Shown here piece by piece: positions 1-7,998 of a stretch of 34,239 bases of DNA. Numbering within the stretch: the stretch's first letter is position 1; every line of letters begins with the position of its first letter. The stretch lies in the NCBI GenBank assembly GCA_047624005.1, contig JBLHPE010000019.1, positions 1 to 34,239 on the forward strand. The letters are read 5' to 3'. The notes below the pieces were generated by a model. The model was not told where the DNA came from and ran no database searches. It saw only the letters and a program-made list of their open reading frames with translations. The translations under genes were made by a program, and so were the position numbers. This DNA comes from Ascidiaceihabitans sp047624005. GTDB lineage: Bacteria; Pseudomonadota; Alphaproteobacteria; Rhodobacterales; Rhodobacteraceae.

Positions 1-1
1 T

Positions 2-673
2 CTGTTTGCGGCAGGCGTGCGACGGGTGAACATTTCACTTGATACGCTGGACGAAAAGAAATTCGCCGACATCACGCGTTGGGGCCGCCTGCCCCAAGTG
101 TTACGCGGTGTTGATGCGGCGTTAAAATCTGGGCTAAAGGTCAAAATTAACGCCGTTGCCCTCAAAGGCTTCAACGAACCTGAACTGCAAGAAATCACGC
201 AGTGGTGTGCGCAAATGGGTCTTGATCTGACGTGGATCGAAGTCATGCCAATGGGTGACATCGGAAACGAGGATCGATTAAGCCAATATTGGTCTCTCAA
301 AGAGGTACAGGCCAAATACGCCGAACATTACACTGTGACTGAACTGGCGGAACGCACCGGCGGCCCTGCCCGCTATGTGCGCCTTGAAGAAACGGGTCAG
401 AAGATTGGGTTCATCACCCCGCTAAGTCATAACTTCTGCGAAAGCTGCAACCGTGTACGTCTAACCTGTACCGGTGAAATCTATTTGTGCTTAGGCCAAG
501 AAGACATGGCAGACCTACGCGCACCCCTTCGCGCGCACCCAAATGATGACGCCCCACTTGAGTACGCAATTCGCGCTGCAATCGCGATGAAACCTAAGGG
601 CCACGATTTCGACTATTCCCGCCAAAAGTTGGACGGACAAATGCCCCGCCACATGAGCCACACAGGCGGCTAA
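2..673 (+). CDS. moaA: GTP 3',8-cyclase MoaA, 3' part (partial)
   Basis: This is the C-terminal two thirds of MoaA, the radical-SAM enzyme that rearranges GTP in the first step of molybdenum cofactor synthesis. The frame is open to the left edge of the window, so the N-terminal SAM-binding CxxxCxxC cluster is not visible. What can be seen is the barrel segment with VRRVNISLDTLD, then the GTP-side 4Fe-4S motif C-x2-C-x13-C (FCESCNRVR...LC), and the conserved Gly-Gly C-terminus. The stop overlaps the next gene by one base (TAATG), so the two genes are probably translationally coupled. A GTG at position 17 is an internal codon, not the start. Identification is secure; only the partial nature limits it. 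Confidence 0.95.
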   Translation: MFAAGVRRVNISLDTLDEKKFADITRWGRLPQVLRGVDAALKSGLKVKINAVALKGFNEPELQEITQWCAQMGLDLTWIEVMPMGDIGNEDRLSQYWSLKEVQAKYAEHYTVTELAERTGGPARYVRLEETGQKIGFITPLSHNFCESCNRVRLTCTGEIYLCLGQEDMADLRAPLRAHPNDDAPLEYAIRAAIAMKPKGHDFDYSRQKLDGQMPRHMSHTGG

Positions 674-1974
674 TGCCTACCGTGCAAAAACCGACAGGTC
701 TTTACCGCGCCTATGCTATGCTAAGCGCGGTCATTTTGCCGTTTGTGGCACGGGCACGTGTGAACAAATTGCGCCGTGCAGATGTAACAGTTCATCGCGC
801 CCATGAAATTTTGGGGAACGCTACGGAACGGCGCCCTGCTGGGACACTCATCTGGTTTCACGCAGCTTCCATCGGCGAAAGCCTGTCTGTTTTGTCCTTG
901 ATTGCAGCAATGGGACGCGCCCGTCCAGATGCGCGGTTCCTGATCACATCTGGCACCCCCACTTCGGCCAAATTGATCGCCGAACGGATGCCACCGCGTT
1001 GCCAACATCAATTTGCACCCCTTGATGCCACAGGTCCCCTAAAGCGTTTTCTGAAAAACTGGCGGCCCGATGCCGTTGTTTTGGTCGAAAGCGAACTGTG
1101 GCCCAACACCCTTGTGACCTGCTGCAAAGCAGGCCTTCCGGTGGCATTGGTAAATGCACGCCTTTCTGAAAAATCGCTTATGGGTTGGGCAAGGCGTCCC
1201 AAAACCGCACGGTTTTTGCTGCAAGACTTCGCACTTGTCTTGACCCAGACCACAGCAATGGCGCAGTCGCTGATAAAGATAGGGACGCCAGCGGATCGAA
1301 CTTTTAAAGGCGTCGATCTAAAGTCGCTGTCCCCTGCACTTCCGGTTGACAAACAATCCTTGCAAGAAGTTCAAACTGCCCTCAATAACAGACCCGTTTG
1401 GGCCGCCTGTTCGACGCATCCGGGCGAAGAAGCAGGGGTTTTGAAGGCCCACGTAGAATTGTTGAAAACACACCCTGATCTGTGCCTGATCCTTGCGCCC
1501 CGCCATCCTGAACGTGGCGCTGAAGTTGCAACCTTAATCACAGAACACAACCTTAGCTACAGCCAGCGCAGCGCAGGTGCATTGCCAAATGCTCAGGTCT
1601 ATTTGGCTGACACTTTGGGGGAATTGGGCGTATGGTACGAAATTGCACCCTTTGCCTTCATCGGCGGATCGCTCATTCCCGTCGGAGGGCATAACCCGTT
1701 TGAGGCCGCACATGCGAACACCGCCGTCATTTCGGGCATCTACGTGGCTAATTTTGCCGAATCTTATGGCATCCTAGAGGCCAGCGGCGGGGCCCGTTTG
1801 GTCAAAACCGCGCAAGGTTTACATGATGTCGCAAAGGCATGGTTGGATCATACTCACGACCTAATCAAAGCCCAGAAGGCCACTGGGGCGGTCATTCAAC
1901 AGCAAAGTAGCCAGCTAGATGACATCGCCACACAATTGATTGCTGCGCTTGAATTGGAAGAAAACAATGATTGA
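673..1974 (+). CDS. waaA: 3-deoxy-D-manno-octulosonic acid (Kdo) transferase
   Basis: This 433-residue protein is a WaaA/KdtA homologue, which transfers Kdo from CMP-Kdo to lipid A at the cytoplasmic face of the inner membrane. An N-terminal hydrophobic anchor (about residues 12-27) is followed by the family's N-terminal domain with WFHAASIGES (61-70), where E69 matches the general-base glutamate of the family. LVESELWPN lies near residue 140, and the C-terminal GT-B domain holds the GGHNPFEAA motif near residue 337. Length is usual for the family. It starts on the last base of the moaA stop and overlaps the next glycosyltransferase by 8 bases, so the three form one transcription unit. The pairing with moaA rather than with lpxK is unusual. 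Confidence 0.95.
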   Translation: MPTVQKPTGLYRAYAMLSAVILPFVARARVNKLRRADVTVHRAHEILGNATERRPAGTLIWFHAASIGESLSVLSLIAAMGRARPDARFLITSGTPTSAKLIAERMPPRCQHQFAPLDATGPLKRFLKNWRPDAVVLVESELWPNTLVTCCKAGLPVALVNARLSEKSLMGWARRPKTARFLLQDFALVLTQTTAMAQSLIKIGTPADRTFKGVDLKSLSPALPVDKQSLQEVQTALNNRPVWAACSTHPGEEAGVLKAHVELLKTHPDLCLILAPRHPERGAEVATLITEHNLSYSQRSAGALPNAQVYLADTLGELGVWYEIAPFAFIGGSLIPVGGHNPFEAAHANTAVISGIYVANFAESYGILEASGGARLVKTAQGLHDVAKAWLDHTHDLIKAQKATGAVIQQQSSQLDDIATQLIAALELEENND

Positions 1975-3019
1975 TCTCTCCGGAATTGAGGTGATTGCAC
2001 CAAATTTTAAACGTCGTTTGTCTGGGGTTACGTCAACCGTTGTCCGGTTGGTTCCATTGCAAGCCCTCCAGATCAGGATCACCGCCTGCGCGCCCGAAAT
2101 GCCCGATGATGTGCCGAATATACCGTGGCCTGCCCTGATCACCATGTCACGTCGCGGTCCCAATGGCCCACGCGTTTGGCATGCAAGGCGCAATGTTGAG
2201 ATGATCGCTGGCCTTGCCCTAAAACATCTGCTGCGCAAGCGTTTGAAGCTATTGTTCACCTCTGCTAGTCAACGCAGCCACACGTCGCTGACCAAATGGT
2301 TAGTCGCACGGATGGACGCAGTTGTTGCGACCTCTGCCAAGACCGCCGCCTATCTTGAACGGCCTGCATCCGTAATCCACCACGGCATTGACTGTGATGT
2401 GTTTACGCCAGCAAATGATCGGGCGGCTTTGCGTGCAGATCTTAACCTGCCTGATGGACCCTTGATGGGGTGCTTTGGCCGCATTCGCGCCCAAAAAGGC
2501 ACTGATGTATTTGTAGATGCAATGATCGAAACTCTAAGCACCCAGACAGACGGTGCTGGGATTATCATGGGCCGCGCTGTCGATAAAGATGCCGAATTCC
2601 TTGAGGGGCTCAAAGAACGGGTGGAAGCGGCAGGCCTATCAGACCGCATCCTGTTTCTGCCCGAAGTACCGGTCTGGGAAACACCAAAGTTCTATCAGGC
2701 CCTCGATCTGTATATTGCACCGCAACGTTGGGAAGGTTTCGGGCTGACCCCGCTTGAGGCAATGGCTTGCGGTGCGCCCTGCATTGCAACGCGCGTCGGC
2801 GCATTTGAGGAATTGATTGCAGAAGGTCAAACCGGAACGTTGGTGCCAGCGGGTGATTTACCAGCCATGATCGATGCCGTAAAAGCCGCCCTAGACGATC
2901 CACAAAATTTGAGCGCGTGGTCGAAAAACGCACGCGCCCATGTGGTTGGGAAATTTCAGCTGAGCCAAGAGGCAGAGGCGCTTATTGCAATCTACCGTGA
3001 CCTGCTAAAAGCGGTTTAA
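1967..3019 (+). CDS. Glycosyltransferase family 4, probable LPS core transferase
   Basis: This is a GT-B fold glycosyltransferase of about 350 residues. The second domain is clear: a donor-side CFGRIRAQKGTDVF segment near residue 168 and the EGFGLTPLEAMACGAP motif near 255, typical of GT4 nucleotide-sugar binding. The ATG at 1967 was chosen because it gives the typical ATGATTGA overlap with the end of waaA; an upstream TTG in frame would extend it by only 9 residues. Coupling to waaA suggests it adds a sugar to Kdo. Rhizobial LpcC, a core mannosyltransferase, is the closest named analogue I can suggest, but sugar and acceptor are inference. Its stop overlaps the stop of the convergent amidohydrolase by 4 bases. 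Confidence 0.85.
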   Translation: MIDLSGIEVIAPNFKRRLSGVTSTVVRLVPLQALQIRITACAPEMPDDVPNIPWPALITMSRRGPNGPRVWHARRNVEMIAGLALKHLLRKRLKLLFTSASQRSHTSLTKWLVARMDAVVATSAKTAAYLERPASVIHHGIDCDVFTPANDRAALRADLNLPDGPLMGCFGRIRAQKGTDVFVDAMIETLSTQTDGAGIIMGRAVDKDAEFLEGLKERVEAAGLSDRILFLPEVPVWETPKFYQALDLYIAPQRWEGFGLTPLEAMACGAPCIATRVGAFEELIAEGQTGTLVPAGDLPAMIDAVKAALDDPQNLSAWSKNARAHVVGKFQLSQEAEALIAIYRDLLKAV

Positions 3020-4182
3020 CCCGCCATTGGCATTCCCTGTTCGATGATTCCAGACCACCAGCTGCAACCCGCAGGAATGACACTATCATCGAAGTTATAC
3101 ATCGGATGATGCACCATCGCCGTATCGCCATTGCCTACTAAAATATAAGCCCCAGGACGTTCTTCGAGCAGGTAGGCGAAATCTTCGCCCCCCATCACCA
3201 AATCAGCCTCCGTACATGATCCAGACACGGACCGCGCGACATCGGCGGCAAATTCCGTCTGTTTGTCGTGATTTACCATCACCGGATAACCACGGATGTA
3301 TGTGACATCAGCCTGACCGCCAAACGTCGCAGCAGTCCCTTCACAGATCGCCATAATTCGTTTCTCAGCCATATCCCGCATCTCGATCGACATCGTGCGT
3401 ACGGTGCCTTTGAGTTGCACACGTTGCGGGATCACGTTGAACGCTTTTGACGATGTCTCGAAAGATGTCACAGACACCACGATCTGATCGATTGGGTCAG
3501 CGTTGCGGCTGGCAATGGTTTGCAGGGCCAAGACCAAGTGACTGGCCATCACAGTTGTATCAATCGTCTCATGTGGTTTGGCGGCGTGGCCACCAAGGCC
3601 TTCAAGGGTGATATCAAACTGATCTGTGGCTGCAAAAAACGGGCCCGGCCGAATGGCGAAACTGCCCACAGGCATCCCCGGCCAATTGTGCATGCCGTAC
3701 ACTTCTTGAATGTTCCAACGGGCCATCATGCCGTCGTCACACATCTCTTTACCGCCGCCACCGCCCTCTTCGGCAGGTTGGAAAATAACCACGGCTGTGC
3801 CATCAAAATTGCGGGTTTCGCACAGGTATTGCGCCGCCCCTAGCAACATCGCCGTATGCCCATCATGGCCACACGCGTGCATCGCGTTGTCAGTTTTGGA
3901 TGCGTATTCTAGCCCCGTCTGCTCATGAATTGGCAGCGCATCCATATCGGCACGCAGCCCAATAACTTTGCCCGATCCCGTCGCATTGCCCTTGATCACA
4001 CCAACGACGCCGGTGCGCCCGATGCCTTCGACAACTTCGTCACATCCGAAGGCCCGAAGCTTTTCAGCGACCAAAGCGCTGGTGCGGTGGGTTTCAAACA
4101 AGATTTCGGGGTTCTGATGGATATCGCGACGCCATGCCGTAATATCATCATGCAGTTCAGCAAAGCGGTTCTTTACGGGCAT
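3016..4182 (-). CDS. M20 family metallo-amidohydrolase (hippurate hydrolase-like), copy 1
   Basis: This 388-residue protein belongs to the M20D amidohydrolases, which release an acyl group from N-acyl amino acids using a metal pair. Metal-binding motifs are intact: HACGHDGH (102-109), QPAEEG (135-140), YGMHN (162-166), GGHAAKPHE in the dimerisation-domain region, and GGEDFAY plus VHHPMYNFDD near the C-terminus. No signal peptide is seen, so it is cytoplasmic. The ATG at 4182 has a GGAG ribosome site just upstream. It is the last gene of the minus-strand operon that begins with the ABC ATPase, 88 bases after a close paralogue. A TTGACA hexamer at 4222-4227 (minus) in that gap could give an extra promoter, but no good -10 accompanies it. 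Hippurate, N-acetyl or other N-acyl substrates are all possible. Confidence 0.9.
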   Translation of the reverse strand: MPVKNRFAELHDDITAWRRDIHQNPEILFETHRTSALVAEKLRAFGCDEVVEGIGRTGVVGVIKGNATGSGKVIGLRADMDALPIHEQTGLEYASKTDNAMHACGHDGHTAMLLGAAQYLCETRNFDGTAVVIFQPAEEGGGGGKEMCDDGMMARWNIQEVYGMHNWPGMPVGSFAIRPGPFFAATDQFDITLEGLGGHAAKPHETIDTTVMASHLVLALQTIASRNADPIDQIVVSVTSFETSSKAFNVIPQRVQLKGTVRTMSIEMRDMAEKRIMAICEGTAATFGGQADVTYIRGYPVMVNHDKQTEFAADVARSVSGSCTEADLVMGGEDFAYLLEERPGAYILVGNGDTAMVHHPMYNFDDSVIPAGCSWWSGIIEQGMPMAG

Positions 4183-4270
4183 TATGTAGTCTCCGGTGTT
4201 AAGATTTTCTTAGTCCTACCCTGTCAACGGAAGCAGTAGAACGTTCCATCCGATGTGGGGTGGATTTACG

Positions 4271-5440
4271 TCAGGTCAATAGTGGCATCCGACGCTCTAC
4301 CATTTCCGCGTACCAACTACAGCCAGCCGGAATGGCATCGTCATCAAAATTGTATTCAGGATGATGAACCGTCGCGCCACCGCCATTGCCAACCATGATG
4401 TAGGCACCCGGGCGTTCTTCAAGCATATAAGCAAAGTCTTCAGCGGCCATAATCGGGGGTGTGTTGATGTCCACTGATCCAGCCACTGCAGCCGCAGCTT
4501 CGGCTGCATAATCGGTGTTGGCCTCTGCATTTACAGTCACAGGATAACCACGGTTATAATCAATTTCGGCAACACAGTCATGGGCTTGCGCCGTCATGCT
4601 GACAAGTTGCTTTATCTTCACTTCAACCAAATCACGTACCTTCGGGTCCAAGGTGCGCACAGTTCCACGCATACGAACAACCTGCGGGATAACGTTGTGA
4701 GACTCTGTATCCGAGTGCAGCCCACAGACAGACACGACCACCTGACCTAATGGGTCAACGACACGCGACGCGACCGATTGGAGGGCCAAGATAACATGGG
4801 CAGCCGCAACATTCGGATCAATCGCCTCGTGGGGGGCTGCAGCATGGCCGCCGCGCCCAGTGATGGTCAAATTAAACTCGTCCGCGGCTGCCAGCAAAGC
4901 GCCAGAGCGGATCGCAAATTCACCCACAGGGTAACCGGGCATATTGTGCATGCCGTATACTTCTTGGATGTTCCAACGCTCCATCAGGCCATCTTTGCAC
5001 ATCTCAAGGCCACCGCCGCCGCCTTCTTCTGCGGGTTGGAATATCATCACTGCAGTGCCATCAAAATTGCGCGTCTCAGCCAAATATCGGGCGGCCCCTA
5101 GCAACATCGCGGTGTGACCATCATGGCCACAGGCATGCATCTTGCCCGGAATGGTGCTGGCGTAATCCAGCCCCGTCGCCTCGTGAATGGGCAAGGCGTC
5201 CATGTCAGCCCGCAGTCCAATCACACGGCCAGACGTATCGGTGCGCCCTTTGATGACAGCAACAACACCTGTTTGACCAATGCCGGTTGTGATGTCTGTT
5301 ATGCCAAATTCACGGAGCCGATCCTCAACAAACTTGGCTGTATTGTGCACATCAAATCCCAGTTCAGGATGCATGTGCATATGACGGCGCCAGCCAGTGA
5401 TTTCAGCATGCGTTTCCGCAAATCGATTCTTGATCGGCAT
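4271..5440 (-). CDS. M20 family metallo-amidohydrolase (hippurate hydrolase-like), copy 2
   Basis: This 389-residue paralogue of the gene next to it keeps the same register through the first 110 residues: both begin MP(V/I)KNRFAE and both have ADMDALPIHE then HACGHDGH at 102-109. The glutamates of QPAEEG, the YGMHN motif, the GGHAAAPHE segment, and AAEDFAY plus VHHPEYNFDD are all present, so it should be active. The ATG at 5440 was chosen over an in-frame extension to 5491 because an AAAGG ribosome site lies at the right distance and because the extension would overlap the upstream gene. Only 16 bases separate it from the upstream oxidoreductase. The pair looks like a tandem duplication that has diverged, perhaps toward different acyl or amino-acid groups. 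Confidence 0.9.
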   Translation of the reverse strand: MPIKNRFAETHAEITGWRRHMHMHPELGFDVHNTAKFVEDRLREFGITDITTGIGQTGVVAVIKGRTDTSGRVIGLRADMDALPIHEATGLDYASTIPGKMHACGHDGHTAMLLGAARYLAETRNFDGTAVMIFQPAEEGGGGGLEMCKDGLMERWNIQEVYGMHNMPGYPVGEFAIRSGALLAAADEFNLTITGRGGHAAAPHEAIDPNVAAAHVILALQSVASRVVDPLGQVVVSVCGLHSDTESHNVIPQVVRMRGTVRTLDPKVRDLVEVKIKQLVSMTAQAHDCVAEIDYNRGYPVTVNAEANTDYAAEAAAAVAGSVDINTPPIMAAEDFAYMLEERPGAYIMVGNGGGATVHHPEYNFDDDAIPAGCSWYAEMVERRMPLLT

Positions 5441-5456
5441 AATCGTACCTTTTGTG

Positions 5457-6803
5457 TTAAATTGCTGGGCCCAAGTGCATCGCACTGCCATCTGAAAATC
5501 GGCTAAGGCGGAACCTCGTCAGATCATGACCCACTTCGCGGCCAGTTGCCAGAGCCGCCAAAATGCGCCCCGCCGCTGGACCAATGCCAAAGCCGTGCCC
5601 GCTAAATCCCGTGCCAACGGTCAACCCCGGCAAGGACGCGACGCGGTCCATCACGGGGACAATATCAGGCATCGTATCAATCATGCCTGCCCACGCAGAT
5701 TTTATGGCAACAGGGCCAAGATGGGGAAACATCGCTTCGAACCGCCGTGCAAGGTCGGCCACTTTTTTCTTATTTGGTGTAGGGTTCAGCACCCGCATAG
5801 CTTCAAATGGGCTGGCCTGATCTGCCGCCCAAGATCGCGGCGTGCCCCATGCATCAGGATAACCCTTGGGCGCAAACGGCTTCAAGCGCACACCAAAAGG
5901 GTCGCCGCGCAGCTGGGTCATGTAATTCGGGAGGTTGCGAAACGCATCAGGGCCCACAAACATCTCGGCAAAGCGTCCTGAAGCCAAAGAGTAACCGCCA
6001 TCCGCACGGGGTCGAAAGGCAAAGTTTTTGTCCGCAACACCCCCCATTTGCACCACTGGCAAAGCCTGCGTGGCCGCGACAGTTGCGCGAATACTAAGTT
6101 GGGGCAAAGCCACGCCCATGTTGCGCAGGAACAGCGCGGACCATGCGCCCCCAGCCAAAACAACTTCGGATGCTTTGATTGTTCCCGCCTCGGTCACAAC
6201 ACCCACAACCCGACCAGCCGCCATGTCCAAACTGCGCACCGCACAGTTTTCAACAATTTTGGCCCCTGCACGTGCCGCAATCCCAGCAAAAGCTGGCACA
6301 GCGACCCAAGGTTCAGCCCGCATATCGCTCGCTGTGTGAATGCCGCCCACATGGGCTCCTTGAAGGTTTGGGATCAAATCGGAAACTTGCGTGGCGTTTA
6401 ACATCTGACTGTCCACGCCCAGCCCGTGCGCATGGGACAACCATACGCGATAGCGTTCCATCTCGTCCTCGGTATGTGCCAGATAGGTGGTACCACCCTG
6501 CACCAAACCGATGTCGACATTGGTGCGCGCCGCAAGATCACGCCAGGTTTTCTTGGCTTCCGTCAGCATCCCAATCTCGTCAGGGTCACGCCCCTGTTGA
6601 CGGATCCAACCCCAATTGCGGCTTGATTGTTCCCCAGCAATGCGGCCCTTTTCGAGCAACACCACACGTTTGCCTGCTTCGGCTAAGAATAATGCTGTGC
6701 AGACGCCAATCACACCGCCACCGATGACAACCACATCAGCCTCGCTGGGGGGCGGGCCTGCAAATGTAATCGCAGTTGCCTCAGAAATAGGGAACGGAGT
6801 CAT
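5457..6803 (-). CDS. FAD-dependent amino acid/amine oxidoreductase (DAO family)
   Basis: This 448-residue protein has the DAO-family fold: an N-terminal FAD-binding VIGGGVIG motif (26-33) ending in the ribose-binding glutamate of LLEK (about 51), then SSRNWGW near 60-66, and a C-terminal GTGFSGHGFGIGPAAG segment that contacts FAD. Relatives oxidise D-amino acids, sarcosine, glycine or hydroxyproline, giving an imine that hydrolyses to a keto acid. The exact substrate cannot be read from sequence. There is no signal peptide. An AAAGG ribosome site precedes the ATG. It sits between the argE-like gene (30 bases) and the amidohydrolases (16 bases), which fits a role in oxidising the amino acid or amine set free by those deacylases. 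Confidence 0.88.
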   Translation of the reverse strand: MTPFPISEATAITFAGPPPSEADVVVIGGGVIGVCTALFLAEAGKRVVLLEKGRIAGEQSSRNWGWIRQQGRDPDEIGMLTEAKKTWRDLAARTNVDIGLVQGGTTYLAHTEDEMERYRVWLSHAHGLGVDSQMLNATQVSDLIPNLQGAHVGGIHTASDMRAEPWVAVPAFAGIAARAGAKIVENCAVRSLDMAAGRVVGVVTEAGTIKASEVVLAGGAWSALFLRNMGVALPQLSIRATVAATQALPVVQMGGVADKNFAFRPRADGGYSLASGRFAEMFVGPDAFRNLPNYMTQLRGDPFGVRLKPFAPKGYPDAWGTPRSWAADQASPFEAMRVLNPTPNKKKVADLARRFEAMFPHLGPVAIKSAWAGMIDTMPDIVPVMDRVASLPGLTVGTGFSGHGFGIGPAAGRILAALATGREVGHDLTRFRLSRFSDGSAMHLGPAI

Positions 6804-6833
6804 CGATACACCTTTCAGAAATACGTCGACTTT

Positions 6834-7997
6834 TTAGGCCAGTTTGGTCAATAAATCGCGCATGAACTGATGGCCCGCTTCAAACTGCGCCACCTCGATA
6901 AATTCATTCGGTTGATGCGCTTGGGCAATGTCACCAGGTCCACATACAACGGCCGAATAACCTGCTGCCTGAAACTGACCTGCCTCGGTGCCATAACTTA
7001 CCACGTGCCCCGCATTGTCGCCGGTGATAAGACGGGCCAAGCCTTCGGCCTCCCCCTGCTCTTCCGGTCTTAACGGTGGCACTGCAAAACGTGGAGTCAG
7101 CACGATATCCGCGTCAGGATGTACAACCTGCATGGCTGCCTTGACCTCGTTAACCTTATCAAAATACATCTGATCCAAAGCCGCAGGGTCATCCCCTGGC
7201 ACCGCACGGTAGCCCATATTGAAATGGCAATCTTTGGCGGTGATATTGTCGGCTGTACCGCCGGTGATCGTACCCACGTGCCACGTGGTATAAGGCGGAT
7301 CGAACATCACAGCCACCGGACCAGGAGTTGCGGCGCGGTTCAATTCGTTCTGTTCGGTGGCCCATTGGATCAGCCGTGCGCCTTCATGGATCGCACTGAC
7401 ACCCTTGTAATAAATCGAGGAATGGACCTCGAAACCCACAACATGCGTTTCAAAGGCATTGCCGCCCTTGTGGCCAGTCACGGCCCTCATCATCGAAGGT
7501 TCACCCACAATTACGGCGCTGCCTTTGGGCACGACGCCCTGCATCGCAGCGATCATCGGCGGCGCACCCGTGCAGCCGACTTCTTCATCAAAGCTTAGCG
7601 CCAATTGCAGTGGACGGGACACGCCTGCATAATGCGCTTCGACCAAGGCCCACAAAGCCAAGGCATCAAAGCCTTTCATATCGCAAGTTCCGCGTCCGTA
7701 ATACTTGCCGTCTTTTTCGACGACCTCCCAAGGATCCGTGTCCCATGGCTGACCATCTACTGGCACAACATCCGTGTGACCTGATAGCACAACAGCACCT
7801 TCGACATCGGGCCCCACATGGGCAAACAATGCAGCCTTGTGAGGTTGATCAGGGTCGGGCCAGCGGTGCGAAGTAATGCCATGCGAGGTCAAATAGGTCT
7901 CGACCCACTCGATCAACGGTAAGTTACTGTCGCGGCTGACTGTAGGAAAACTGATAAGCTGCTTCATAAGCTCAAGCGGAGTTAGTCGGTTTAGCAT
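6834..7997 (-). CDS. argE: Acetylornithine deacetylase-like M20 peptidase (ArgE family)
   Basis: This 387-residue protein matches ArgE, which removes the acetyl group from N2-acetylornithine. It has SGHTDVVPVDGQPW with the metal ligand H74, GRGTCDMKG with D106, the catalytic glutamates of DEEVGCTG (138-139), VGEPS, and a late PGDIAQAHQPNEF metal site. The ATG at 7997 lies one base after the stop of the upstream ATPase (TAAGATG); a GTG four codons earlier is possible. Most Rhodobacteraceae make ornithine through ArgJ, so an ArgE-like enzyme inside a transporter operon is more likely to serve uptake and breakdown of N-acyl amino acids than arginine synthesis. That reading is inference; the family call is firm. 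Confidence 0.88.
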   Translation of the reverse strand: MLNRLTPLELMKQLISFPTVSRDSNLPLIEWVETYLTSHGITSHRWPDPDQPHKAALFAHVGPDVEGAVVLSGHTDVVPVDGQPWDTDPWEVVEKDGKYYGRGTCDMKGFDALALWALVEAHYAGVSRPLQLALSFDEEVGCTGAPPMIAAMQGVVPKGSAVIVGEPSMMRAVTGHKGGNAFETHVVGFEVHSSIYYKGVSAIHEGARLIQWATEQNELNRAATPGPVAVMFDPPYTTWHVGTITGGTADNITAKDCHFNMGYRAVPGDDPAALDQMYFDKVNEVKAAMQVVHPDADIVLTPRFAVPPLRPEEQGEAEGLARLITGDNAGHVVSYGTEAGQFQAAGYSAVVCGPGDIAQAHQPNEFIEVAQFEAGHQFMRDLLTKLA

Positions 7998-7998
7998 C

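Noticed and set aside
6179..6727. A 182-codon plus-strand frame opposite the FAD oxidoreductase
   Set aside because: Its product is Pro/Arg/Ser-rich without domain pattern, and the opposite strand encodes a complete DAO-family enzyme.
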